Shown here: piece after piece, positions 36,316 through 45,368 of the stretch
How positions within the stretch are numbered: position 1 is the stretch's first letter
How the letters are laid out: the number at the start of each line of letters is the position of its first letter
Notes under the pieces: model-generated
What the model was told of the DNA's origin: nothing
The model's database searches: none
Seen by the model: the letters and a program-made list of their open reading frames with translations, nothing else
Assembly: GCA_017134815.1 (NCBI GenBank)
Contig: CP071032.1
Coordinates: 2,290,001 to 2,354,000, forward strand
Source of the DNA: Lentisphaerota bacterium
GTDB lineage: Bacteria > Verrucomicrobiota > Lentisphaeria > Victivallales > Victivallaceae
Length of the DNA stretch: 64,000 nt
Direction: 5' to 3'
Translations under genes and position numbers: made by a program

Positions 36316-37221
36316 CTAAAAGCGTTCGGCCAGTACATACAGAATTGCTGCACCGCTAATAGCTATCGCCGCAAATACGCGCAGCATGACAACCGTCCCG
36401 GGCAGGCGTTTTTCAAGATCGGAACTGGTAAATTTTGCCACCAGCATCCCGAGCATGACGCCAACTACGCCGCGTGTCGATTGCAGAATATTCCCGTACA
36501 ACGGACCAACCTGGCCAATGCAGCTGAACAACAGTACCATTGCAGCCAGCCATGCCAGCGAAAACGGCAGTGCAGGCTTTATGTGGGCTGCCCTGAATTG
36601 CGGCAGCATCACAGCCGCCAGCAGCGATACCATCCCGATCGAGGAGAATGTAAGTCCCGCAGAGAGCAGTGAACTCATAAACATGTTTTCAATCGGCAGG
36701 ATATCGATGAGTATTTTTGTATTGAGGTTTGAAAGCGAATAACCTGCGCAAGCCAGCAGGATGCAGATTATGCCGGATACCGGCACTGTGCCACCTGACC
36801 AGTTAGCCATGAACGCCCCGGCAAGACACAACAATACCGCAATCCATTGCAGTGACAATATTCTGTGTTCAAATAAATATATGCCGAACAGGGCAATGAA
36901 GAGTATTTTCATACCGAGAAGCGGAGCCAGTCTTGACGCCTCTGTCTTGGTGAGGGCAAAAAAGCAGCAGAACTGTGCCGCCAGATAAAACATGCTTACT
37001 TTGAACAGGGAAAGCCAGCACGGCTTTAATGCGGAGAAACCAATTTCATGCTTTAACAGCAGCAGGGTCACGCCACCGGCGGCTATAACTCCCATAATTG
37101 CATGGGAGACCATAAGCAGCTGCAGTGAGGTGCCTTTATCCCTGGTGAATTTTTTTGAGAACATATACGAAGCGCACTGGCACAATGCGCACATCAAACC
37201 ACAGGCCACTCCAATTACCAT
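36316..37221 (-). CDS. EamA/DMT-type membrane transporter (copy 2)
   Basis: Paralogue of copy 1: the same 301-residue length, the same ten-segment plan and parallel N-terminus ('GVACGLMCALCQCASYMFSKKF' beside 'GIMCGLVAALFQCTAYLYSKRF'), and 'ASRLAPLLG.KILF' is shared. ATG 37221 is chosen because GAGAGGAC lies just upstream and the length then equals that of copy 1; the open frame extends upstream to 37347. It follows cupin copy 2 across a gap with several short hairpins. Function as for copy 1. Confidence 0.78.
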   Translation of the reverse strand: MVIGVACGLMCALCQCASYMFSKKFTRDKGTSLQLLMVSHAIMGVIAAGGVTLLLLKHEIGFSALKPCWLSLFKVSMFYLAAQFCCFFALTKTEASRLAPLLGMKILFIALFGIYLFEHRILSLQWIAVLLCLAGAFMANWSGGTVPVSGIICILLACAGYSLSNLNTKILIDILPIENMFMSSLLSAGLTFSSIGMVSLLAAVMLPQFRAAHIKPALPFSLAWLAAMVLLFSCIGQVGPLYGNILQSTRGVVGVMLGMLVAKFTSSDLEKRLPGTVVMLRVFAAIAISGAAILYVLAERF

Positions 37222-37415
37222 ATTCTTCAGTCCTCTCTTGCTGAAGATGATACATGAATTAAACAATACAGGTCTCTCAAGCCGGATACGCCGGTCTGGA
37301 AGGACCAAACAGGAAGCAATAAAATATTGCCTTACTGCATTGTTCACGCAGCATCGCTGCAGGAGATTACAAGAAAGGCATTAGAATGCGTGGAAAGACT
37401 GGAGAGTTCTGTCAT

Positions 37416-37445
37416 AACGGAACTGTTTCCCCGACAGGTTCCGTT
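37416..37445 (-). repeat. Intercistronic hairpin in the cupin-EamA copy 2 unit
   Basis: AACGGAACTGT (37416-37426) pairs with ACAGGTTCCGTT (37434-37445) with one bulged G. No T-run follows on the minus strand, so it may be an RNA-processing or attenuation structure rather than a terminator. Confidence 0.4.
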
Positions 37446-37536
37446 GATTACTGACAGTATGCCAACATGATTTTCAGACAATGTTGACGCTTTAGAATGT
37501 TTCCTCTTCAATCTTTGCTGTTTATAGATAGATAAA

Positions 37537-38916
37537 TTATTCGTCTGAAGAAGCCGAAGTCTCCTTTTCTGAGGGTGTCAATTCCTGAGTTTGCTGCAAA
37601 TCGGTTTTCTTGCCTTTTTGCGGCGTCGACGGAATCAGCGTTTCGGGCTGTTCCTCAGTAAGCAAGTCTAATTCCTGATCAAGATCTGATGATTCTGAAG
37701 GTGTTAATTCTTTGGTTTGCTGTAAATCGGTTTTTTTCTCTTTCTGCGGCGTCGACGGAACCAGCTTTTCAGACTGTTCTTTTATAATTGCGTCAAGTTT
37801 CTTTTCTTTTTCAGTTGCTTTTTCAGTCTTTTCCCCTTTTTGTGTTGAGGAAGGTGTCAGCTTTTTGGATTGCTCTTCCATAAGCGCGTTGAATTTCTTT
37901 TCCCCTTCAGTTACTTCTTCAGCCTTTCCCTCTTTTTGTGTTGAGGAAGGCATCAGTTTTTTGGATTGCTCCTCAATAAGCGCATCGAGTTTCTTATCAC
38001 TTTCAGATGCTTTTTCAACCTTTCCTCCGTTTTGTGTTGAGGAAGGCATCAGTTTTTTGGATTGCTCCTCAATAAGCGCATCGAGTTTCTTATCACTTTC
38101 AGATGCTTTTGAAGGAGTTGAACCCAGCGCTTCGCCCTGCTCATTTTTTTCTTCTTCCTGCATGGAAGCGGGAACCAGCTTTTCAGGGTCTTCCTTAAAA
38201 AGTTTATCAAGGTTTATTTCTGAATCGTCGGGAATACTCAGGGGATATGACTTGGGACTGCTCATTGGGTCCTTGAAAGTCTTTTCAAGTTCTGCGTCAT
38301 ATTTATCCAGGTTAAGCTGCTGCCTTACAGTCGTGGGAACCGGCGCCTGCTCGTAGCTGTGTTCATCACCGGGTGTCTGCGTTACTTTGGTGCTGTCAGC
38401 GTTATTGTTCAGGAAGTTTTTGCCTGGCGGTTTGCCGGTCACCTTGATTTGCTCCAGTTTAAAAGGAGGACTGCCGACTGCCATGAAGATCATCTCTTTC
38501 GGGGTGTCATTTATTATAGATAATTTGGTGTCAGCTGGAATGTAAACTACCTGTCCTTCCTTCATGGCGATCGCATCAAGGTTAGCCTGAATTTTGCCGT
38601 TACCAGTCATTGAAATCAGGCATTGAGGGCTTTTAATCTGGTAAATCGCGGAGCCTTTACCAGGTGGTACTTTAAAAAGGGCTATATTGTAATCAGTTTT
38701 AATCTTGTCTCTGGAGGAGGAAAAAACATCAGCCAGCAGAATCTGACCAAGCTGTTTTTTCTCAACGACCGGCAAATCATATAAATTCTTGACTATGAAA
38801 TTTCCGCCGTCAAGCGGATGAATAACCATTTTACGTGGTTCAGTCCCGGAATTTACGCAGCCGGAAAACAAAGCAGAAGCCGCGGATATCGTGGCAAAAA
38901 ACAGAAGACTTCTCAT
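37537..38916 (-). CDS. Cupin-domain lipoprotein with repeat tail (copy 2)
   Basis: A 459-residue lipoprotein; lipobox 'FSGC' (Cys20). Residues 20-240 are colinear with copy 1, including 'SPQCLISMTGNGKIQANLD' in the cupin-like part. The tail differs: four 32-residue repeats (272-399) with the core 'KKLDALIEEQSKKLMPSSTQ', then further related units. Repeats are charged and helical, so they may form a coiled coil or a long stalk. AGGAATA precedes the ATG. It heads the second cupin-EamA pair. Confidence 0.75.
   Translation of the reverse strand: MRSLLFFATISAASALFSGCVNSGTEPRKMVIHPLDGGNFIVKNLYDLPVVEKKQLGQILLADVFSSSRDKIKTDYNIALFKVPPGKGSAIYQIKSPQCLISMTGNGKIQANLDAIAMKEGQVVYIPADTKLSIINDTPKEMIFMAVGSPPFKLEQIKVTGKPPGKNFLNNNADSTKVTQTPGDEHSYEQAPVPTTVRQQLNLDKYDAELEKTFKDPMSSPKSYPLSIPDDSEINLDKLFKEDPEKLVPASMQEEEKNEQGEALGSTPSKASESDKKLDALIEEQSKKLMPSSTQNGGKVEKASESDKKLDALIEEQSKKLMPSSTQKEGKAEEVTEGEKKFNALMEEQSKKLTPSSTQKGEKTEKATEKEKKLDAIIKEQSEKLVPSTPQKEKKTDLQQTKELTPSESSDLDQELDLLTEEQPETLIPSTPQKGKKTDLQQTQELTPSEKETSASSDE
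37720..38103 (-). repeat. Four tandem 96-bp repeats (32 codons each)
   Basis: Units begin at codons 272, 304, 336 and 368 of the cupin lipoprotein. The first two are almost identical at the DNA level, which indicates recent duplication or slippage. Copy 1 of the gene has only one such unit at its end, so the array is an expansion. Confidence 0.85.
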
Positions 38917-39024
38917 AATTTATTCCTGTGCAAATTTTGACGCTAATTTTCCTATTAGACATAAAATAAACGACAAAAGTTACAATTCAACAAAGAAAAT
39001 GATTAATCAGTTTATTAGCAACAA

Positions 39025-40191
39025 TCAGAGGAAGCAGATACGGGAAATACACTGGTCAAAACTTTCCTGACCGCTCAAAATATCAATTTCAACCCGCAGA
39101 AAATACATTGGCACATCACGCCGGTCAAGACGCGGCATTCTGACCGCATCCTTTTCGGTAGTTACAATAATTTCAGCTTCAGCGTTCTTGGCATTGTTGA
39201 CAAAATCAATTATCTCCTGCTGTGTAAACCGGTGGTGGTCAGCGTAATGCGTTCTATGCACCAGGTTTGAACCAAGTTCTTCGAGAAAACTTTCAAAACT
39301 CTCCGGTCTTGCAATGGCGCTAATTGCTGCAACACGTTTGTCTTTAAGGAATTCAAGATTCTCCTGTTCGCCGTGCTGGTAGACCTTTTCCAGATATAAT
39401 GGTTTGTGACAGCATTCAATAATTTCAGCTCGCCGGTTGTGGCGTCGCAAGAAACTTTTCAGATGTTTTAAATGATTTCCCCCGTCTGATTTGGTAAGAA
39501 ATATATAGTCTGCGCGCCTCAGGTTTTTGATCGGTTCCCGTAAAATACCACGCGGCAGCACATGATGGTTACCGAACGGGTCAGTAGAGTCTACCAGAAC
39601 AATATTAATATGTGGCTTCAAGCTTAAATACTGGAAACCGTCATCCAGAATCAGGGTGTCGGTGCCAAATTCATCAATCGCGTAGAGTCCTGATTTAACC
39701 CGGTCTTTATCGACTATAACCGCGACATTTTTCAAATTTGAGGCCAGCATATATGGTTCGTCTCCGGCATATTCTGAATTCAGCAGCAGATTTTTACCGT
39801 CAGAAACTATTTTGGGGGGGACTTCCATTTTTTTAGAGCTGAACTTTTGAATCAGCTTGGTCATAAAGGAACGTTCTTTACTGCGGTAACCACGGCTGAG
39901 GACTGCAACCTTTCTGCCGTGCTGGCACAGGCTTTTTGCGAAAACTTCCACCACTGGAGTTTTACCAGTGCCGCCGCAGCTGAGATTACCAATGCTGACG
40001 ACCAGACAACCGATCGCCCGGTTCCTGACAACCCGTTTATCATAAAGCCAGATACGAAACTGCACTGCCATCCGGTAAAACCGCGAGGCAATAAACAGTA
40101 TCAGGATCATAAGCTTGTCTTTAGGGGTATTGCGCTTCCCGGAGATAAGCTCAAGAAAATATTGTTCAAAAGACTCTGAAAAATTGCTCAA
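39025..40191 (-). CDS. lpxK: Tetraacyldisaccharide 4'-kinase
   Basis: Phosphorylates the 4' position of the lipid A precursor, marking a lipopolysaccharide-making outer membrane. The Walker A is 'GGTGKTP' (73-79) in 'SIGNLSCGGTGKTPVVEV', followed by 'VLSRGYRSK' near 98-106. An N-terminal hydrophobic segment (about 25-40) fits membrane association. Length 388 is somewhat above E. coli (328). The start is TTG 40191 with AGGGA 11 bases upstream. It lies just outside the island. Confidence 0.94.
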   Translation of the reverse strand: MSNFSESFEQYFLELISGKRNTPKDKLMILILFIASRFYRMAVQFRIWLYDKRVVRNRAIGCLVVSIGNLSCGGTGKTPVVEVFAKSLCQHGRKVAVLSRGYRSKERSFMTKLIQKFSSKKMEVPPKIVSDGKNLLLNSEYAGDEPYMLASNLKNVAVIVDKDRVKSGLYAIDEFGTDTLILDDGFQYLSLKPHINIVLVDSTDPFGNHHVLPRGILREPIKNLRRADYIFLTKSDGGNHLKHLKSFLRRHNRRAEIIECCHKPLYLEKVYQHGEQENLEFLKDKRVAAISAIARPESFESFLEELGSNLVHRTHYADHHRFTQQEIIDFVNNAKNAEAEIIVTTEKDAVRMPRLDRRDVPMYFLRVEIDILSGQESFDQCISRICFL

Positions 40192-40283
40192 ATTGCTTTA
40201 TTTCCCTGTAATAATAGATTTGCGCCTGAATTGTAGCTTCTGTTGAATAGAGCACAACTACGGGCGTAAGTAAACTAAATTTC

Positions 40284-40317
40284 AAAAAGCAGAAAACAAG
40301 GTTGTTTTCCGCTTTTT
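40284..40317 (-). terminator. Terminator of the interrupted methyltransferase gene
   Basis: AAAAAGCaGAAAACAA and TTGTTTTCcGCTTTTT form a 16-base stem with one mismatch around GG. Read on the minus strand it ends in GCTTTTT, 67 bases after the methyltransferase stop codon. ACGGGC/GCCCGT arms (40260-40265 and 40325-40330) extend it. Confidence 0.75.
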
Positions 40318-40383
40318 CTTGTAAGCCCGTAATTTAGCATTGAAACAGGATTTTGCAATAAGAGCTGCAAGGGCAAGTCTGCT

Positions 40384-40574
40384 TTACTTTTCCGCAATCA
40401 GGCACAACCAGTTTCTGGCCGCGTCAAGCCGAATTTCACAGGAATTAAAACCAGCTTCCATCACAATCTTTTCTAGTTCTCCGGGCGAATAAATTCTGCC
40501 GCCGGCTTCCTCTTCCACAAGTTTGTTGCGTTCAGCAAATTCAGCGTCCTCATAGGCCTCATTCAGTATAAGCA
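40384..40574 (-). pseudogene. C-terminal piece of a methyltransferase split by the island
   Basis: Encodes the last 59 residues ('NEAYEDAEFAERNKLVEEE' onward, ending in 'NWLCLIAEK') of a class I SAM-dependent methyltransferase. The N-terminal piece lies at 56553-57002. Joined at the shared core (CAGTATAAGCA on the plus strand) they give a continuous 209-residue frame ('GGILLIL' + 'NEAYED'). The open frame runs a further 76 bases into the island, up to 40650, but that start is accidental. It is followed by its own terminator. Confidence 0.85.
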
Positions 40575-40583
40575 AAGTGCCTT
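40564..40583 (+). repeat. Left attachment site (attL)
   Basis: CAGTATAAGCA followed by AAGTGCCTT; the right site has the same 11 bases followed by GAATGCCTC (17 of 20 bases equal). The methyltransferase frame is broken exactly here. This identifies the recombination core. Confidence 0.85.
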
Positions 40584-40609
40584 GACTTTTTAAACTCTTC
40601 ATATATGCT
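40582..40609 (+). promoter_or_regulatory. Candidate integrase promoter at the left junction
   Basis: TTGACT (40582-40587), 16-base spacer, TATGCT (40604-40609). It begins inside the attachment site, as is common for integrase promoters that are affected by excision. Confidence 0.5.
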
Positions 40610-40638
40610 ATTTTTGAGTTCAAAAACAAAAAAATAGC

Positions 40639-40706
40639 AACGTCAGACAATAGCAGAAGATAGCTATTAAAAGCACTGTATGGGAGGATATAGGGAGGAT
40701 TTATTT
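40639..40706 (+). repeat. Integrase leader, related to a segment at the right end
   Basis: Starts AACGTCAGAC and contains TGGGAGGATA at exactly 32 bases further on, ending in the integrase ribosome site. The same two blocks with the same 32-base spacing recur at 56385-56452, with scattered matches between them. Confidence 0.6.
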
Positions 40707-41370
40707 ATGAAAAGGATCAAGTTTACGAAAACTAATATTGAAAAATTATCCACTCCGGAAAAGAAAACAAAATATCAAGATATAGATAATAGATATCTGC
40801 ATTTAATTATATCGCCTAAGAATTCTCGTATCTACGTATTATATTCGTAAATTAGATGGGCGCCTTAAATATATCAAAGTTGCTTCTTACGGAGAAGTGT
40901 CAATTAAAGCAGCTCAACAGCGTTGCATTGAAATAAGTAATGACATAATACGAGGCATTGATACCAAGCAAAAAGAAAAGCAAAATATTACTCTAGAAGA
41001 AGCAGTTGATTATTGGCTTAAACATCGTGAAAAAAACAAAGGCTGGCATGCTGATTTGTCAACTTGCCGCAATCGTTTTAATTCTTACGTACCACTAAAG
41101 CTAAAAAACAAACGAGTTATAGACATCCAACGTATCGAGGTTAGAAAACTTCATTCTAGCGTTCGTGATACAATTGGCGTTCCTACAGCCAATCGCCTAT
41201 TACAGAACATTCGAGCAGTAATAAATCTTCTTATCAAGCATGACTATGATATTGCTCAAAATCCAACAACAATGATCGAATCATTCAAGGAGCGCAGTCG
41301 CGCTAGGTATATAAAAGAAGATGAAGTTGAGCGCTTCTTTACTGAGCTAATTATGGTTAACTGCACATAG
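40707..41370 (+). pseudogene. Tyrosine integrase, frameshifted and truncated
   Basis: ATG 40707 follows AGGGAGG and opens a typical integrase arm-binding domain, but the frame stops at 40848-40850 after 47 codons. The continuation is in the +1 frame ('YYIRKLDGRLKYIKVASYGEVS', about 40837-40902), so one frameshift lies near 40833-40845. The core-binding domain follows ('EEAVDYWLKHREKNKGW', 'NRLLQNIRAVINLLIKHDYDIA'). It ends around 41350, just before the catalytic Arg/His/Tyr domain would begin, where the neighbouring binding-protein gene abuts. It cannot be active. Confidence 0.85.
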
Positions 41371-42318
41371 GCTAATTTGGTCTTTTTCAAAGTTCTCAAA
41401 AGCTATTTCAATACCAGCACCTTTTGAGAGGATATTTACTTTCCTAGGAATAAGTTTTTGTTGATACAAGAAGTCAATATCTTTTCTTAAACTTTTAATG
41501 TCATCTTTGTTTAAGGTATTTATAAAATTGGTGTTGTTATATAACCACTCAGCGTCTTTATAGGAAATCCCCTGATCTTCAGCCACTAATTGCAGTGCTT
41601 CACGTTTATGGTTTTTGATAAATTCCATCGCCTCATCCTGGACTTTTATATATCTTTTAACCCAGTCCGGGTGATTTTGGGCAAAAGATTCACTAACCGC
41701 AACAACTAGTTTAGGGCGCATTAGTCCTTTTGGTGTTGCCAAGACTCTTGCTCCTCTATTTTTAGCTTTTATCATTTCAGTCATACCCAATAATGCAGCA
41801 TCCACCTTGCCGGCAAACATCGTATTATATGCATTGGTCAATGATGTTGGTATATAATTGATATCTTTTGTTGTCATATTTTTCATTTGCAGTGCCTCGA
41901 GTAACAGTTGCTGCAACATAGCTCCGCTAGGGCCTACAATAGTTTTCCCATTCAAATCTTTTACTGATTTAATATTTGGATTAGTAGTCATTAAAGCCAA
42001 GGTGCCGGTAGGATTGCAAAGTGCTCTTATTATGTTTAGTTTTATATTTTGGCCTGCCGCTATAATTATGCTGGTAGTATTTATGCCTGTACATAGATCA
42101 ACTTTGCCTGCGGCAACAGCCTGAGCTTGTTTTAGACCGTTGTTGATAGCATGAAATTTTATTTTTATCCCATCTTTTGCAAACTCTTTTTCAAGTAAAC
42201 CCTTATTTTTCATGACTATCAGTTGTAGAACTGGACTTATAGGATAAGCTACATTGATTTCTTTGCCTAAAAGGTTAAAAGTTACGAATAAAGACAGGAT
42301 ACAAAACAAACCTCTCAT
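41347..42318 (-). CDS. NMT1/SsuA-like periplasmic binding protein (copy 1)
   Basis: A 323-residue exported solute-binding protein of the NMT1/SsuA/TauA class, which normally delivers sulfonates, nitrate-like ions or pyrimidine precursors to an ABC permease. Blocks: 'INVAYPISPVLQLIVMKNKGLLEKEF' near the N-terminus (split by Ile/Val strands) and 'VAAGKVDLCTGINTTSIIIA'. A signal peptide follows ATG 42318 (AAGAGG upstream). No permease or ATPase gene is nearby. A close copy follows upstream at 42493-43515. Its 3' end overlaps the broken integrase by about 24 bases. Confidence 0.85.
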   Translation of the reverse strand: MRGLFCILSLFVTFNLLGKEINVAYPISPVLQLIVMKNKGLLEKEFAKDGIKIKFHAINNGLKQAQAVAAGKVDLCTGINTTSIIIAAGQNIKLNIIRALCNPTGTLALMTTNPNIKSVKDLNGKTIVGPSGAMLQQLLLEALQMKNMTTKDINYIPTSLTNAYNTMFAGKVDAALLGMTEMIKAKNRGARVLATPKGLMRPKLVVAVSESFAQNHPDWVKRYIKVQDEAMEFIKNHKREALQLVAEDQGISYKDAEWLYNNTNFINTLNKDDIKSLRKDIDFLYQQKLIPRKVNILSKGAGIEIAFENFEKDQISLCAVNHN

Positions 42319-43533
42319 ATAAGCCTCTTGCTCTAAATAAGTTTCCCTCTTAAAACGATTAAACACTATAATATTCAATGATATGTTTTTCAATCATAAT
42401 CAAGAAGCTTACTGAAAATTAGTATAGGGTAAAAAAGTCAAATTTTAAGAAACTTAATAAAGTTGAAAATTTTGTGCTATTTTACAGTTTTATTAATTAT
42501 GTCGTAGTTCTCCACAGCTTAAGTTATGTAAAGAATCAAGAATGCTAGGAGAACTAACTGCGCATATACTGATTTGGTCTTTCACGAAGTCTTGAAAATA
42601 TACGTCTATTGCAGCACCTTCTGAAAGGATACTTACTTTTCTAGGGATGAGTTTTTGCTGATACAAGAAATCAATATCATCTTTTATACTGTTTATGTCA
42701 TCTTTGTTTAAGGTATTTATAAAATTGGTGTTGTTATATAACCACTCAGCGTCTTTATAGGAAATCCCCTGATCTTTAGCGGCTAATTGCAATGCTTCAC
42801 GTTTATGGTTTTTGATAAATTCCATCGCCTCATTTTGGACTTTAACATATCTTCCGACCCAGTCCGGGTGATTTTGGGCGAAAGATTCACTAACCGCAAC
42901 AACCAGTTTAGGCCGCATTAGTCCTTTTGGTGTTGCCAAGACTCTTGCTCCTCTATTTTTAGCTTTTATCATTTCAGTCATACCCAATAATGCAGCTTCC
43001 ACCTTGCCGGCAAACATCGCATTATATGCATTGGTCAATGATGTTGGTATATAATTTATATCTTTTATTGTCATATTTTTTGTTTGCAGTGTCTCAAGTA
43101 ACAGTTGATGCAACATAGCTTCGCAAGGGCCTACAATAGTTTTCCCCTTCAAATCTTTTACTGATTTAATATTTGGATTAGTAGTCATTAAAGCCAAGGT
43201 GCCGGTAGGATTGCAAAGCGCTCTTATTATGTTTAGTTTTATATTTTGGCCTGCCGCTATAATTATGCTGGTAGTATTTATGCCTGTACATAGATCAACT
43301 TTGCCTGCAGCAACAGCCTGAGCTTGTTTTAGACCGTTGTTGATAGCATGAAATTTTATTTTGACCCCATCTTTTGCAAACTCTTTTTCAAGTAAGCCCT
43401 TATGCTTTATGACTATCAGTTGTAGAACTGGGCTTATAGGGTAGGATACATTGATTTCTTTGCCTAAAAGGTTAAAAGTTACGAATAAAAACAGAATATA
43501 AAACAAACCTCTCATATAAGCCTCTTGTTCTAA
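41357..43533 (-). repeat. Direct tandem duplication of the binding-protein gene
   Basis: The two genes (about 41357-42336 and 42555-43533) are near-identical over long stretches, including the signal peptide and the leader upstream of the start. The copies differ mostly at scattered single bases and at the extreme 3' end. Confidence 0.85.
42493..43515 (-). CDS. NMT1/SsuA-like periplasmic binding protein (copy 2)
   Basis: Near-identical to copy 1 along about 320 residues, with signal peptide after ATG 43515 (AGAGG-like site upstream). Changes cluster in the probable ligand region (for example 'GPSGAMLQQL' in copy 1 and 'GPCEAMLHQL' here), which may alter specificity. The C-terminus is 17 residues longer ('SSPSILDSLHNLS...'). 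No transporter partner in the island. Expression would come from its own leader. Confidence 0.85.
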   Translation of the reverse strand: MRGLFYILFLFVTFNLLGKEINVSYPISPVLQLIVIKHKGLLEKEFAKDGVKIKFHAINNGLKQAQAVAAGKVDLCTGINTTSIIIAAGQNIKLNIIRALCNPTGTLALMTTNPNIKSVKDLKGKTIVGPCEAMLHQLLLETLQTKNMTIKDINYIPTSLTNAYNAMFAGKVEAALLGMTEMIKAKNRGARVLATPKGLMRPKLVVAVSESFAQNHPDWVGRYVKVQNEAMEFIKNHKREALQLAAKDQGISYKDAEWLYNNTNFINTLNKDDINSIKDDIDFLYQQKLIPRKVSILSEGAAIDVYFQDFVKDQISICAVSSPSILDSLHNLSCGELRHN

Positions 43534-43659
43534 ATAAGTTTCCTTCTGAAAAAACCTAATTATTATAAGCTTGTAATAATTAATTTTCAATTATGCTAAA
43601 GAACATTTTTATTATTTTAAAGAGCGAAAGTGGTTTAGCATTAGGGTGTTTATATTAGG

Positions 43660-43734
43660 GCAAAAAGAGAGTTGGGTTTTGACTGCACTGTTAATGATGT
43701 CGCTTTTAGGGAATGCGAGGTGGTAAGGAAATAA
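43660..43734 (+). pseudogene. Short C-terminal remnant of the tRNA_anti-like secreted family
   Basis: Twenty-four codons then a stop: 'GFDCTVNDVAFRECEVV' matches the end of the intact protein at 53126-53641 ('VFDSAANDVAFRECELV'). No upstream portion remains. It shows that the family has been copied within the island. Confidence 0.6.
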
Positions 43735-43882
43735 TTTGTGCCTCTTGAACTTTTCATAATTTCTTTATTATTCATTTTTAAGTCATTGTACTTGGTTGAG
43801 TTAAGCAATATATTGTCTTTAGATAACTTTCCGCGGATGCAATTATATTTCAAAACATTCAGCAATTTTGAGGATGAGAAAA

Positions 43883-45286
43883 ATGCTTGAAAATTTTTTA
43901 GACCCAGAACGTCGCAAAAAAACTTCTGTTACGGGGCGTAGTAATTTAGAGGAGTTCTACAGTGACAGGTCAAGAATTATATATTCCAAACCATTTAGGA
44001 GATTGCAGCGAAAAACACAGGTTTTTTCTTGGGAGGATGACACAGCTGTAAGGTCCAGGTTGGCTCATACTTTAGAAGTTGCTGACATAGGCCGCTTAAT
44101 TGCAGCCAAAATTTCTCATGAAATGAAAAAGCGTAATCCGAATTTCAGCTGTTCTGAATCAATAGTTACAGTTGTTGAAAATGCATGTTTACTTCATGAT
44201 TTAGGAAACCCTCCTTTTGGTCATTTTGGTGAAGCTGCCATAAGAGATTGGTTTAAAAAAAATTGTCTAGAAATACTTAAAGAAAAGTGTTTTAGTGATG
44301 ATGATAGGAAACGCTTTGAGAATAAATATCTTCCGGATTTCACTAGTTTCGATGGAAACCCTCAAGGATTTCGACTTGTAACAGGACTATGTTGGGACAG
44401 AGAAGATCATTATGGTTTAAATTTAACATTCCCAACTTTGAAAGCCTTTTTGAAATATACAAGGGCTCCCAGCGAAAAGGAAGAGACTGCCATACATGGG
44501 AAAAAACCTGGTTACTTTGAGTCTGAGCGTTCTGTTATTGAGGAAATATATCAAAAAGAAGGAAAAATAAAACGACATCCACTTGCATATATAATGGAGG
44601 CTGCTGACGACATTGCATATTGTACCAGCGACATTTGTGACGGACTGGAAAAAAAAATTATAACTCCCTCAGAATGTCTAAAAAATTTAATAGACACTTA
44701 TCAGAAAAAATTCAATAACGATTTTTCTCTAATAAATATAGATAATATAAAAAATAAACCTTTTCTTAATAAATCTGACTTCATTTATACTGTTATAGTA
44801 CATTTTACACGTAAAATGATTTACTTCGCTGCAAAAAATTTCGTTGAGAATATAAAAAGTATTATTAATGGTCAATTTAAAAGCTTGATCCCAGATGATT
44901 CAGAAGAATACCAAGTGCTTGAAACTTTTAAAGAGGTAACAAGAAAATCTATATATAAAACTGAGGAGGTAGAGAAAATTGAGTTATCTGGCTATGCCTT
45001 AGTGTACAAGATGTTGGATTATAATAAACCACTTTTACTTTGTGAGGTAGATGTTTTTTATAAACTTTTAGAAGGTGAAAGGGTTTCTAAACGTGAATTA
45101 GAACGACGTTTAGTAGATATATTGCCAAGTAGATATAAAAAATATTACCAGCACCAAATAAAAAATGATGATCGAATTGAAGAGATATTTCACAGGTTTC
45201 ATCTAATTGTTGATTCTATTGCAGGTATGACTGATGATCATGCGCTTGAAATAGGAAATGCATACCGTGGTATAGAATTTAGGTAA
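43883..45286 (+). CDS. dgt: Deoxyguanosinetriphosphate triphosphohydrolase (dGTPase)
   Basis: A 467-residue HD-superfamily enzyme that hydrolyses dGTP (or other dNTPs) to nucleoside and triphosphate. The metal site is visible as His62 ('RLAHTLE'), His105-Asp106 ('LLHDLGNPPFGHFGE') and a later Asp in 'EAADDIAYCTSD'. 'IIYSKPFRRLQRKTQVFS' is a family block. ATG 43883 has GAGG 9 bases upstream; earlier in-frame starts are less good. In an island beside AbiE it may serve phage defence by dNTP depletion, as described for some dGTPases; the sequence alone cannot separate this from housekeeping. Confidence 0.92.
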   Translation: MLENFLDPERRKKTSVTGRSNLEEFYSDRSRIIYSKPFRRLQRKTQVFSWEDDTAVRSRLAHTLEVADIGRLIAAKISHEMKKRNPNFSCSESIVTVVENACLLHDLGNPPFGHFGEAAIRDWFKKNCLEILKEKCFSDDDRKRFENKYLPDFTSFDGNPQGFRLVTGLCWDREDHYGLNLTFPTLKAFLKYTRAPSEKEETAIHGKKPGYFESERSVIEEIYQKEGKIKRHPLAYIMEAADDIAYCTSDICDGLEKKIITPSECLKNLIDTYQKKFNNDFSLINIDNIKNKPFLNKSDFIYTVIVHFTRKMIYFAAKNFVENIKSIINGQFKSLIPDDSEEYQVLETFKEVTRKSIYKTEEVEKIELSGYALVYKMLDYNKPLLLCEVDVFYKLLEGERVSKRELERRLVDILPSRYKKYYQHQIKNDDRIEEIFHRFHLIVDSIAGMTDDHALEIGNAYRGIEFR

Positions 45287-45368
45287 TAATATTTAATATT
45301 AAAAAATAAATATAATTAAATATTGAAAAAATTTACTTTTTAATAAAAATAGCTTATAAATTTATAAT

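Noticed and set aside
37222-37347. Longer start of EamA copy 2
   Set aside because: The extra 42 residues have no counterpart in copy 1 and a good ribosome site lies before ATG 37221.
40575-40650. Upstream part of an 88-codon frame at the left junction
   Set aside because: It is island DNA read into the methyltransferase remnant by chance; the conserved residues begin only at the attachment core.
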